This document shows, piece by piece, positions 34,371 through 42,337 of a stretch of 55,251 nucleotides of DNA. Origin of the DNA: CAZKVU01 sp964556475 (GTDB lineage: Bacteria > Patescibacteriota > Microgenomatia > UBA1406 > HO2-37-13b); NCBI GenBank assembly GCA_964556475.1, contig CAZKVU010000007.1, positions 1 to 55,251 on the forward strand, in the 5' to 3' direction. The notes below the pieces were generated by a model. It was not told where the DNA came from. It saw only the letters and a program-made list of their open reading frames with translations, and ran no database searches. The first letter of the stretch is position 1, and each line of letters begins with the position of its first letter. The translations under genes and the position numbers were made by a program.

Positions 34371-34892
34371 ATGGTCAAAATTTATACGAAGACTGGCGAC
34401 AAAGGAACAACAGGACTGTTTGGTGGAAAACGCGTGTTGAAGAGCGATGATCAGGTGCAGGCGTATGGGGCTGTTGATGAGGTGTCAAGTATTTTAGGGG
34501 TTGTTATGACGACTCAGATAAATGATATCGACAAAAAGTTTATAACAGCGATCCAACAAAATTTATATCATGTCATGGTGGCTTTGAGCGGTGGGCCAAT
34601 AGCAATAGATATTTTAACAAGCCATATAAGGGAGCTTGAAGAACGCATTGATACGCTTGAAGAAGATTTACCGCCGTTGCATCGTTTTATTCTTCCGCAA
34701 GGAACACAGGAGTCTGTATGGTTCCATATGGCGAGAACAACATGTAGAAGAGCAGAAAGACACGTGGTTGCCTGGACACAGGAACAAAAAAATACAGAAT
34801 TTGATGTTGTAGTATCGTATTTGAATCGATTATCAGATCTTTTTTTCGTTATGAGCCGGAGCTATAATAAAGGCCGGGAAGTCAGCACATAG
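34371..34892 (+). CDS. pduO: PduO-type cob(I)alamin adenosyltransferase
   Basis: 173 aa. Converts cob(I)alamin with ATP to adenosylcobalamin, the cofactor of NrdJ. YTKTGDKGTTGLFGGKRV at the start, YGAVDEVSSILGVV, and the ATP/B12 site ARTTCRRAERHVVAW with YLNRLSDLFFVMSR near the end are diagnostic. TGG-TAGAAT ends nine bases before the ATG, so it can also be expressed on its own. Confidence 0.97.
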   Translation: MVKIYTKTGDKGTTGLFGGKRVLKSDDQVQAYGAVDEVSSILGVVMTTQINDIDKKFITAIQQNLYHVMVALSGGPIAIDILTSHIRELEERIDTLEEDLPPLHRFILPQGTQESVWFHMARTTCRRAERHVVAWTQEQKNTEFDVVVSYLNRLSDLFFVMSRSYNKGREVST

Positions 34893-34900
34893 CAATTATC

Positions 34901-35347
34901 ATGAAAAAATTTCAAAAACATATCCCATCAATCATTCTCTCAATCATTTTTGTGTCAATTGCCGGATTTATAACGTATAAATCGACACAGCCGCGAGTAG
35001 TTGCCCCATCAGTTAATCAGGAAACAACATCACAACAGGAAAATACCGAAGGGCTTATATCTGTTACTCAGTCAATTCATTTTAATAATGCTATCGAGCC
35101 AATCCAAACAACAAGTAAATTCGCCAAAGGGACAACAGCCCTTGAAGCACTTGAAGAAAATTTCGAAATTGTAAAAAAAGGCGAGGGTGAAAATGCTTTT
35201 ATAACAGCTATAAAAGGAATCGAGGCAAGCGAGAAAGACAAAACATTCTGGGCTTTTTATGTGAATGGCAAGCAGGCAGAAGTCGGGGCCGGCAGTTATC
35301 TTATTAATAATAACGACAATATCGAATGGAAACTCGAAACATACTAA
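34901..35347 (+). CDS. Membrane-anchored DUF4430 (transcobalamin-like) protein
   Basis: 148 aa. N-terminal hydrophobic anchor (IILSIIFVSIAGFITY), Gln/Thr-rich linker, then DUF4430: TTALEALEENFEIVKK...FWAFYVNGKQAEVGAGSYLINNNDNIEWKLE. This fold resembles the C-terminal domain of intrinsic factor and transcobalamin. Here, between an adenosyltransferase and a putative transporter, it is probably a surface cobalamin- or corrinoid-binding protein. The next gene starts inside its last codons. Confidence 0.85.
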   Translation: MKKFQKHIPSIILSIIFVSIAGFITYKSTQPRVVAPSVNQETTSQQENTEGLISVTQSIHFNNAIEPIQTTSKFAKGTTALEALEENFEIVKKGEGENAFITAIKGIEASEKDKTFWAFYVNGKQAEVGAGSYLINNNDNIEWKLETY

Positions 35348-35877
35348 TAGTTGGTGTCATTCTCGCAGGCGCCCTTATGAGGCTTATTCCACATGTGCCA
35401 AACATTGCGCCGATTGGCGCGCTGGCGCTTTTTTCAGGGTATTATCTGAAGAGCTATAAAGCGTATATTATTCCTTTTGGAGCTCTCCTGCTTTCTGATA
35501 TTTTTCTTGGTTTTTATGAAGTCATGCCCTTTGTATATGCGAGTTTTTTTATAACGATGATTATCGGTCGTCAATTTGGTTTGCAGGAAAAAAAATCCAC
35601 AGAAAATGTGGTTAGAGGGATGACTGTTGTATTTCTTAGCGTGATAAATTCAGTGTTATTTTACCTGGTGACAAACTTTGGCGTTTGGATGATGACGAGC
35701 ATGTATCAACACAATGCAGGTGGGTTATTACAATCGTATATTATGGCGCTACCCTTTTTCAGAAATACTATTATTGGAGATCTTTTTTATAGTTCGATTT
35801 TCTTTTTGAGTTTTTATTGGATGAGTCAGAAGGCACGACATTATAAATTTTTTTCGATTAAAACAATTTTTGGTTAG
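35326..35877 (+). CDS. DUF6580-like integral membrane protein, putative B12 uptake (ECF S-component-like)
   Basis: 183 aa with about five or six hydrophobic helices: VILAGALMRLIPHVPNIAPIGALALFSGYYL, LLLSDIFLGFY, MPFVYASFFITMIIG. Such small proteins occur next to cobalamin genes in several bacterial groups and look like substrate-capture subunits of energy-coupling transporters. Start overlaps the DUF4430 gene by 22 bp, implying coupling. No EcfA/EcfT genes are in the window. The stop is inside the 5' strand of the riboswitch's closing stem. Confidence 0.75.
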   Translation: METRNILIVGVILAGALMRLIPHVPNIAPIGALALFSGYYLKSYKAYIIPFGALLLSDIFLGFYEVMPFVYASFFITMIIGRQFGLQEKKSTENVVRGMTVVFLSVINSVLFYLVTNFGVWMMTSMYQHNAGGLLQSYIMALPFFRNTIIGDLFYSSIFFLSFYWMSQKARHYKFFSIKTIFG

Positions 35878-35997
35878 GCCACTGTCTTTTTTAAAGATGG
35901 GAAGGCCATTCTATTACGGGAATCAGGTGTAAATCCTGAGGTGTGCCGCAGCGGTAAGTATGCCACAAGCATATAACCCCGAAGACCGACCAAAAAT
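35866..35997 (+). promoter_or_regulatory. Cobalamin (B12) riboswitch
   Basis: Core elements in order: GGGAATCAGGTGTAAATCCTGA, then GCCGCAGCGGTAAG, a P6-like GTATGC/GCATA hairpin, and GAAGACCGACC at the 3' side. The closing stem is ATTTTTGGT (35866-35874) with ACCAAAAAT (35989-35997), a perfect 9-bp pair. Downstream, GCTTG-CAG-CAAGC (36002-36014) and a second GCAAG next to the ribosome-binding site could exchange partners, so control is probably of translation. It faces the 36033 gene. Confidence 0.9.
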
Positions 35998-36032
35998 AGC
36001 AGCTTGCAGCAAGCAGCCTCGAGCAAGGACAT

Positions 36033-37319
36033 ATGGCAGAAATGCTTCGGATAGTTCCGGAGGATGTATACTCCGACACTACAATTCAAAGAGAATCAAT
36101 TTATTCTACTTACGACGTTGAGAACGAAGTAGATTTTTTGCGCCGCCATAGCGAATTACCTGAAGCCAGAAAGGCATGGTATATCGAGGAAAATCTTCTT
36201 AAATTTGCAAGTGAATTTGCGGCTGAGGTACCTGTGCAACGATTGCCCGGCGTCATTACTCATGACGGAAGATTTGATATAGCTGGTGTTGATATGGTTG
36301 ATATGACTGCAGAAACATCTGCGCTCGCTGAAGCTGGTCCTCGTGAAAGAGCAGAGCATTCAGGATTAATACGCGTAGTTGGCTTATTGCAGCAAGGTAT
36401 GAGTCAGTCACAAAGCCCTGAAAGCATACGAGTCGCCTGGTCTTCTCCGTGCAAAGGTGCTGATACGAATTATTCAATACTTTTTTATTTTCAAGTCGGG
36501 TCGTATGATGAGGGTCTTGGCGGTCATCCTGTTACACAGAGAATTTTGAGGTATGACGAGAAATATGGAAACTTCGCTCGGTCAAAAAAAATATATTCAG
36601 GGGTCCAGTCTTTAGCGAACCAACCCTGGACAAGTCATCAATTTTCAACTGCAGAAGATTTCCTTAATGAGCCGATATTATTTGAAGGGAATGAGGCAAT
36701 TGACAATTATGTTATTGAAGAACTTTGTGGCATTGACCCAAACGCTTTAAGATTTACTCAAGAATTTGAACAGAGGGTTAGCCAGGATCTTCAGCCCTTG
36801 ATTCATGGGTATGTATCATTAGCGCTTTCAATGGCACAGGGCCGTCTTGAAGTCACTCCACGGCGATTACAAGAGCTAGAGGATGGACTCGGCAGGATTT
36901 TCTATTGGTCAAAGCAGATTGCTGATTACATGAAGTCTGATCGCTATTCTGTTGCGCCAACAGGAATGATTGTTGATGTATTTGATGTAAAGGCGGATGA
37001 TCGTTACCGAGCCGCACGGGATCGAGGCGAATTAACAACAGACAGCGGTACAAGTTGTCCATCGGTTAAATCAGGGTCGATATATTCAATGGCAGAACAG
37101 CAGAAAAAGCTCTGCTGCACATGTCCAATGTGTGGTCGTAAGGTTGAAGCGGTGATAGCTCACGGTAAAATTCGATGTCCAGAATGTAGGTCGGAAAAAA
37201 GATGGAAGGAAAACACAAAAGATGATAACGTCATTGATTTTAGTCGTTATGCTACCCTCAATGCAGCAGGTTCTACCGGCGAACAAGAAGATGATGGATT
37301 TATTTCCTTAGCCGCCTGA
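36033..37319 (+). CDS. Unrecognised zinc-ribbon protein under riboswitch control
   Basis: 428 aa, soluble, no family recognised. No signal or membrane segment. Features seen: an acidic N-terminus, a central region with VAWSSPCKGADTNYSILFYFQVG (about 134-156), helical FEQRVSQDLQPLIHGYVSLALSMAQG (about 245-270), and a C-terminal zinc ribbon with C364/C367 and C382/C385 (CPMC...CPEC). ATG at 36033 preceded by AAGGA. The B12 riboswitch is directly upstream, so the protein is made when cobalamin is low. It could be a B12-independent substitute, a salvage factor or a regulator; function unknown. Confidence 0.8.
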   Translation: MAEMLRIVPEDVYSDTTIQRESIYSTYDVENEVDFLRRHSELPEARKAWYIEENLLKFASEFAAEVPVQRLPGVITHDGRFDIAGVDMVDMTAETSALAEAGPRERAEHSGLIRVVGLLQQGMSQSQSPESIRVAWSSPCKGADTNYSILFYFQVGSYDEGLGGHPVTQRILRYDEKYGNFARSKKIYSGVQSLANQPWTSHQFSTAEDFLNEPILFEGNEAIDNYVIEELCGIDPNALRFTQEFEQRVSQDLQPLIHGYVSLALSMAQGRLEVTPRRLQELEDGLGRIFYWSKQIADYMKSDRYSVAPTGMIVDVFDVKADDRYRAARDRGELTTDSGTSCPSVKSGSIYSMAEQQKKLCCTCPMCGRKVEAVIAHGKIRCPECRSEKRWKENTKDDNVIDFSRYATLNAAGSTGEQEDDGFISLAA

Positions 37320-37339
37320 GGCGCTTGTCTTAAACGAGG

Positions 37340-38035
37340 TTACGGGGTGACCGTAAATGGAAGTTGATTTGAAAGCCCATGCTCACTATTAAATATGCCG
37401 ATTCGATACTCTCCCGGAATAACTGCGGAAGGTGCTCTGATGGGGCAGGCCGTGTTATTCGGGCACGTTGGATTATCCTTTTCAGGAATAGTGAAATAGA
37501 TTACGGTGCCACCTTGTGATGATGGTTCGGTATAAGCTCCTGAAACCCCATTACCATTCTGATTGGAATTAAAATAAACATTGTTCGTTGATGTAAAACC
37601 ACTTCCATAAATTATAACCCGAGTCCCTACTGGTCCAGATTGGGGATTTAGGCCGGTTATTCGTACGGTGCTTTGTAATTCTGCAGTTGGTAAGGGAAAT
37701 GTTGGATTAGGAGAAATTTGCCATTCAGTGGTTGGTTGTGCGTTGATAATCGATGTCGGAATTATCGTATCGTGTTTTTCCTGTATCGTTGTGGGGATTG
37801 TGGTTGCTCCTGATAGACCCCCTTCGTCGATGGTGACTTTGCGAGTAATCGATCCACGCCCGGCGAGGAATGACAAGCCGGAAATAAAGAGCAATAATAC
37901 GGCAAATCCACCGATGAGCAGTGGAGTCTTTATAGTCTTTTCTGTTCCAGATTCGGGCACTGGTTGAACAGCGGATATGTTTTGCTGAGATGGGGGTGCC
38001 TGTGGTGGCTGTGAAACTGGATCTGATGGTTCCAT
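37340..38035 (-). CDS. Membrane-anchored protein with IPT/TIG domain
   Basis: 231 aa. Pro/Gln-rich cytoplasmic start, a single membrane helix (TPLLIGGFAVLLLFISGLSFLAG about 37-59), linker, then an IPT/TIG immunoglobulin-like domain: ITGLNPQSGPVGTRVIIYGSGFTS...YRIGIFNSEHGLSNQLPFTV. Probably exposed at the surface. The ATG at 38035 is supported by TATACT (38042-38047) ending six bases before it; longer upstream frames are not needed. Divergent from the 38106 gene. Confidence 0.82.
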   Translation of the reverse strand: MEPSDPVSQPPQAPPSQQNISAVQPVPESGTEKTIKTPLLIGGFAVLLLFISGLSFLAGRGSITRKVTIDEGGLSGATTIPTTIQEKHDTIIPTSIINAQPTTEWQISPNPTFPLPTAELQSTVRITGLNPQSGPVGTRVIIYGSGFTSTNNVYFNSNQNGNGVSGAYTEPSSQGGTVIYFTIPEKDNPTCPNNTACPIRAPSAVIPGEYRIGIFNSEHGLSNQLPFTVTP

Positions 38036-38105
38036 AGCAAAAGTATAACAAATATCCTTTAACCTCTTTTGATACGAGATACGACAACATAGTATACTGA
38101 GTTGT
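38036..38105. promoter_or_regulatory. Divergent leaderless promoters
   Basis: Minus: TGT-TATACT at 38042-38047, six bases before ATG 38035. Plus: TATACT at 38093-38098, seven bases before ATG 38106. No ribosome-binding site on either side. Both are of the common type in this window. Confidence 0.7.
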
Positions 38106-38606
38106 ATGTCTGATTCGCAAAACCACACAAGCATTGATGATCTGGTTGAATTGCATAAAAATCCATCACCATTTTTAGGATCAGGATCTCCAGAGGGCGG
38201 CAGGATAGCACCTGTCGAAATAACTCGGCAACAACATTCTGCAGAAAACACTGGCGATACAGAAAAAGAATCACACGAAACTGATACACCTGAAATGCAC
38301 GAAGTAATTGAGCATGAACATGAACCAGATCCAGAAGTAGAGAAGTATTTAAATGTCCGAAAAGAAACAGTGGAAGTTCCGCCAGACTTAAAAAAAATAG
38401 GCGTTCAGGCAAGTACGCCGCAGCATTTTACTGGCTACCAAAAGGTTCAACTTCCGATTAGTGACGACAAAATTTTACAAGGACAAAAAAAACCAGTTAC
38501 TGATTCTTTGCGTTGGCTTGCAGAATTTTGTATTTTCCTTCTGAGAAGGGCACATATTCAACTCAAAATAGCACATGGTAAGGCGCAGCGGGTTTTCAAA
38601 CGGTGA
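38106..38606 (+). CDS. Hypothetical acidic protein with C-terminal amphipathic/hydrophobic segment
   Basis: 166 aa. First 100 residues are polar and acidic (His/Glu/Asp rich), then VQLPISDDKILQGQKKPVTDSLRWLAEFCIFLLRRAHIQLKIAHGKAQRVFKR, a conserved-looking C-terminal stretch that could lie on the membrane. Unrecognised; sequence suggests a small regulator or membrane-associated protein. Confidence 0.65.
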   Translation: MSDSQNHTSIDDLVELHKNPSPFLGSGSPEGGRIAPVEITRQQHSAENTGDTEKESHETDTPEMHEVIEHEHEPDPEVEKYLNVRKETVEVPPDLKKIGVQASTPQHFTGYQKVQLPISDDKILQGQKKPVTDSLRWLAEFCIFLLRRAHIQLKIAHGKAQRVFKR

Positions 38607-38635
38607 TTTTACGAGAGCCCTGGTTTTTGAGAAAA

Positions 38636-38968
38636 TTAGCCTTGTGAAGCTCTATCAATCTCTGATTCAAACGATGTTTTGTCTCGAGCCCCTGAGAATT
38701 GACCTTTTACCTCTCCTTTAACAAAAGTAACAAATGTCGGGATCGAGAATACGTTAAATTGAGAAGCAAGTTCCTGATCTGCATCGACATCAATTTTAAC
38801 GAACTTAACATTGCTTTTATATTTTTCTGAGTCTGCGAGTTCCTCAATGATCGGTTCCGTCATCTTGCAAGGGCCGCACCAGTCTGCATAAAAGTCAACA
38901 AACACGATACCGTCGTGCTCTAAAACTTCTTTCTGAAAATCGTTACCGGTAATGAGTTGTGGTGTCAT
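38636..38968 (-). CDS. trxA: Thioredoxin
   Basis: 110 aa. Active site FYADWCGPCKMTEP (about 27-40), IPTFVTFVKGE with cis-Pro about 75. Reduced by TrxB encoded at 9905-10918. Normal length. Located just downstream of clpB on the same strand, 20 bp away. Confidence 0.97.
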   Translation of the reverse strand: MTPQLITGNDFQKEVLEHDGIVFVDFYADWCGPCKMTEPIIEELADSEKYKSNVKFVKIDVDADQELASQFNVFSIPTFVTFVKGEVKGQFSGARDKTSFESEIDRASQG

Positions 38969-38988
38969 AGATTATTAATGATATTAAT

Positions 38989-41283
38989 TTACAGACTGTT
39001 TTTCAACTTGAATTTTATTGTTTTTATAGTCGACACTAATCTTATCNNNNNNNNNNNNNNNNNNNNNNNNNNNNNNNNNNNNNNNNNNNNNNNNNNNNNN
39101 NNNNNNNNNNNNNNNNNNNNNNNNNNNNNNNNNNNNNNNNNNNNNNCAGACTGTTTTTCAACTTGAATTTTATTGTTTTTATAGTCGACACTAATCTTAT
39201 CTTTCTCTTTAATCTTGCCTTCGACAATCTGTAAGGCGATTTCATCAACAATAAGTTCATTGATAAGGCGTTTTAATGGCCGAGCACCATACATGTCGTC
39301 AAAACCTACATCCTGGAGGTGCTTTTTTATTGCGTCTGTAAATTCAACATGATAATTACGATCTTCAAATCGGCGGGATGTTTCTACAAGCTGCAGATTT
39401 ACAATATCATGCATAATTTTTTCATCTAATGCGTTGTATACGATAATTCCATCGAGCCGGTTGATGAACTCCGGTTTGAAAAATCCCCGGATTGCATCGA
39501 GTGCGGTTTTTTCGCGCTGTTCAGGACTTTCTTTACCGCCAAGCGAACTCGATCCTAAGTTTGAGGTCAGCAAGAGAATGGTATTGGTAAAATTGACTGT
39601 CCTTCCTTTTCCATCTGTCAACCTACCATCATCAAGTATTTGAAGAAAAACATTGAAAACCTGTGGATGCGCTTTTTCCACTTCGTCAAATAAAATAACC
39701 GAGTAGGGTTTGCGTCGAACTGCTTCGGTAATTTGGCCGCCTTCATCATAGCCAACATATCCGGGCGGTGCACCAATAAGCCGTGCTATTGAATGAGCTT
39801 CTGTATATTCAGACATATCAATGCGAACAAGCGCTTTTTCATCATTAAATAGAGCTTCGGCAAGGGCCTTAGCAGATTCTGTTTTGCCAACACCAGTTGG
39901 GCCAAGAAGCAAGAACGAACCAATTGGGCGACCTTCTTCAGACAACCCAACACGTGACCGTCTAATTGCTTTTGCAAGTTTGCTCAATGCATGCTCTTGT
40001 CCCATGACTCGTTTGTTTAGAACATCTTCAAGCATTGCAAGTTTCTCTGATTCGGTAGAAAGTAATCGCTGTGCCGGAATTCCTGTCCAGCGGGAGACAA
40101 TTTTAGCAATATCTTCGTCGGTCACCTGTTCTTTTAAAAGTCGCTCCTCAGCGGGTTTTTGATTCCATACACTTTGCAGTTCAACAACCCGTTTCTCAAC
40201 GGCAGGAATTTTACTATATTTAAGCTCGGCAGCTTTTTCCAACTCGGCATCCCGTTCTGCCATTTCAAGCTGAGATTTTAATTTTTCGGATTCGAGAATT
40301 TGTTGTTGCAGTTCGCTTAGGATTTTTTTCTCTTCATTCCATTTTTCCTCAAGTTTTTTAAATGTTTCATTCAGTCCAGCTCGCTCTTCTTCTAATTTTT
40401 TTCGTCTTTCATCAACATTTTTTTCTTTTTTCAATGCAGCCAGTTCAATATCAATCTGCATGAGTTTGCGCTTTATTTCATCGAGTTCTATTGGCATTGA
40501 ATCAATTTCGATTTTTGCCGCGGCAGCTGCTTCATCTACAAGATCAATAGCTTTATCAGGAAGATATCGATCAGTAATATATCTCGTCGAAAGCGTTACC
40601 GCCGCAATTAAAGCATCATCGGCAATTTTAATTCCATGATGGGATTCATATTTATCTTTAATACCGCGTAGAATCGTCAGTGTATCTTCAGGAGTAGGTT
40701 CATCAACCATAACGGGTTGGAATCGTCGCTCTAAAGCAGGATCTTTTTCAACATGTTGGCGATATTCCCGGACTGTCGTAGCACCAATCGCATGGAGAGT
40801 TCCTCGGGCAAGTGCAGGCTTTAGGATATTTCCGGCATCTGCAGATCCTTGAGCCGAACCAGCACCAACAATTGTATGAAGTTCATCAATGAATAAAATA
40901 TATTTACCTTCACTTTTTTCAATTTCTGTAAGAAGACCTTTTAGTCGTTGTTCAAATTCTCCACGAAAAGCTGCTCCTGCAATTAAGCCAGTTAAGTCAA
41001 GACTGAGGAGCTGTTTATGTTTGAGTGTGTCTGGTACATCACCAGCAACAATTCGCTGCGCGAGTCCTTCAATAATCGCTGTTTTACCAACGCCAGGATC
41101 ACCAAGGAGCACTGGGTTATTTTTTGTTCGACGAGAAAGGATTTGTATGAGTCGGCGCACTTCATTATCACGACCAATGATTGGGTCGAGCTTTCCTTTT
41201 TTTGCAAGGTCGGTTAGGTTAACCGTATATTGTTCAAGCGGGTTGCCCTGATTTTCTTCAGGGGGAACATATGTACCTTTCAT
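38989..41283 (-). CDS. clpB: ATP-dependent chaperone ClpB lacking the N-domain
   Basis: About 714 aa after closing the internal scaffold gap (Ns 39047-39146 with 55-bp duplicated ends), ending ...VEKQSVN. Two AAA+ modules: GDPGVGKT near 58 and GPTGVGKT near 460, with a coiled middle domain (about 265-385) that is characteristic of ClpB disaggregases. The usual 140-residue N-terminal substrate domain is missing. The start at ATG 41283 follows from a consensus promoter TTGACA-17-TAGAAT that ends six bases upstream; an ATG two codons earlier would be outside the transcript. Confidence 0.95.
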   Translation of the reverse strand: MKGTYVPPEENQGNPLEQYTVNLTDLAKKGKLDPIIGRDNEVRRLIQILSRRTKNNPVLLGDPGVGKTAIIEGLAQRIVAGDVPDTLKHKQLLSLDLTGLIAGAAFRGEFEQRLKGLLTEIEKSEGKYILFIDELHTIVGAGSAQGSADAGNILKPALARGTLHAIGATTVREYRQHVEKDPALERRFQPVMVDEPTPEDTLTILRGIKDKYESHHGIKIADDALIAAVTLSTRYITDRYLPDKAIDLVDEAAAAAKIEIDSMPIELDEIKRKLMQIDIELAALKKEKNVDERRKKLEEERAGLNETFKKLEEKWNEEKKILSELQQQILESEKLKSQLEMAERDAELEKAAELKYSKIPAVEKRVVELQSVWNQKPAEERLLKEQVTDEDIAKIVSRWTGIPAQRLLSTESEKLAMLEDVLNKRVMGQEHALSKLAKAIRRSRVGLSEEGRPIGSFLLLGPTGVGKTESAKALAEALFNDEKALVRIDMSEYTEAHSIARLIGAPPGYVGYDEGGQITEAVRRKPYSVILFDEVEKAHPQVFNVFLQILDDGRLTDGKGRTVNFTNTILLLTSNLGSSSLGGKESPEQREKTALDAIRGFFKPEFINRLDGIIVYNALDEKIMHDIVNLQLVETSRRFEDRNYHVEFTDAIKKHLQDVGFDDMYGARPLKRLINELIVDEIALQIVEGKIKEKDKISVDYKNNKIQVEKQSXXXXXXXXXXXXXXXXXXXXXXXXXXXXXXXXXXIRLVSTIKTIKFKLKNSL
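38992..39201. other. Assembly gap inside clpB with 55-bp duplicated ends
   Basis: Ns 39047-39146. 38992-39046 equals 39147-39201. Removing Ns and one copy keeps the clpB frame and restores its stop, so nothing is probably missing. Confidence 0.93.
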
Positions 41284-41289
41284 GAGCAT

Positions 41290-41318
41290 ATTCTAAATCG
41301 GTGATTAGCAGATGTCAA
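41290..41318 (-). promoter_or_regulatory. clpB promoter (leaderless)
   Basis: TTGACA (41313-41318), 17-bp spacer, TAGAAT (41290-41295), then six bases to ATG 41283. This is the clearest leaderless promoter in the window because both hexamers are near consensus. Confidence 0.85.
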
Positions 41319-41354
41319 GAGGGTTTGCTAAATTAGTATTGCTATACTATCTGT

Positions 41355-42335
41355 ATGATCTCGGTTGAACATCTTACAAAAGTCTATAAAACGACAAAAC
41401 CGCAACCGGGGTTAACAGGCTTCATTCGTAATATTTTTGACAGACAATACAAGGAAACAAGCGCTGTGGAGGATATTTCGTTTAAAATTGAAGAAGGAGA
41501 ACTTGTTGGTTTTCTTGGACCAAACGGAGCAGGCAAGACGACAACGATGAAAATGCTGGCGGGAATTTTGTATCCAACATCCGGAACAATTCGAGTTTTA
41601 GGACATACTCCTTTTGACAAAAAACCGTCATTTCTCAAGCATATTGCTTTTATCATGGGGCAGAGAAATCAGCTTTTATGGGAGCTTCCAGCAATGGATA
41701 CACTTAAACTTAATCAGGCAATCTATGAAATTTCTGATAAAAAATTTAAGAATACGGTTGGTGAGTTGTCTGAATTGCTGGATGCTGATGATTTTATCAA
41801 TCAGCCTGTCAAGACGTTATCACTTGGTCAGCGTATGAAGATGGAGCTGATCGCTGCATTGCTTCACATGCCGAAAGTATTGTTTCTTGATGAACCGACA
41901 ATCGGACTTGATGTTATCGCCCAAAAAACGATACGAGATTTTATCCAGGAATATCAACGTCGATATAAAGCGACGATTTTACTCACGAGTCATTATATGG
42001 AAGATGTTCGTCATCTTGCAAAGAGGGTTATTATTATCGATCATGGAGCACTGATCTATGATGGTTCTTTTCAAGAGCTTATCAACTCGTATGCAAATGA
42101 GAAAAGAATAGAGGTCGTTGTTGATGAAATGCCGAAAACCGATGAGTTAAAGAAAATTCCATTTAAAGCACATGTTAATTTTCCGAAAATTATGTATCGA
42201 GCATCTCGTTCTGATCTTCCAAAGTTAGTTCATGATATTACCGAGCATATTTCATTCAGCGATATGAGTATTGAGGAGGAAAAAATTGAAGAGGTTGTGA
42301 GAAAAATTTTTGTGAGATCGTCTAAACATAGCTAA
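41355..42335 (+). CDS. ABC transporter ATP-binding protein
   Basis: 326 aa. Walker A GPNGAGKTT (about 54-62), signature LSLGQRMKMELIAAL, Walker B KVLFLDEPTIGLDV, H-loop LTSHYMEDV. The first segment (YKETSAVEDISFKIEEGELVGFLG) and the ABC-2-specific C-terminal ending match the ATPases that pair with DUF990-type permeases. The likely partners are at 25652-27236, some 14 kb away. TGC-TATACT ends six bases before the ATG. Confidence 0.93.
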   Translation: MISVEHLTKVYKTTKPQPGLTGFIRNIFDRQYKETSAVEDISFKIEEGELVGFLGPNGAGKTTTMKMLAGILYPTSGTIRVLGHTPFDKKPSFLKHIAFIMGQRNQLLWELPAMDTLKLNQAIYEISDKKFKNTVGELSELLDADDFINQPVKTLSLGQRMKMELIAALLHMPKVLFLDEPTIGLDVIAQKTIRDFIQEYQRRYKATILLTSHYMEDVRHLAKRVIIIDHGALIYDGSFQELINSYANEKRIEVVVDEMPKTDELKKIPFKAHVNFPKIMYRASRSDLPKLVHDITEHISFSDMSIEEEKIEEVVRKIFVRSSKHS

Positions 42336-42337
42336 AT

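Noticed and set aside
37340..37365. Stem TTACGG/CCGTAA at the end of the TIG gene as terminator
   Set aside because: Short stem inside the last codons and no T-run.
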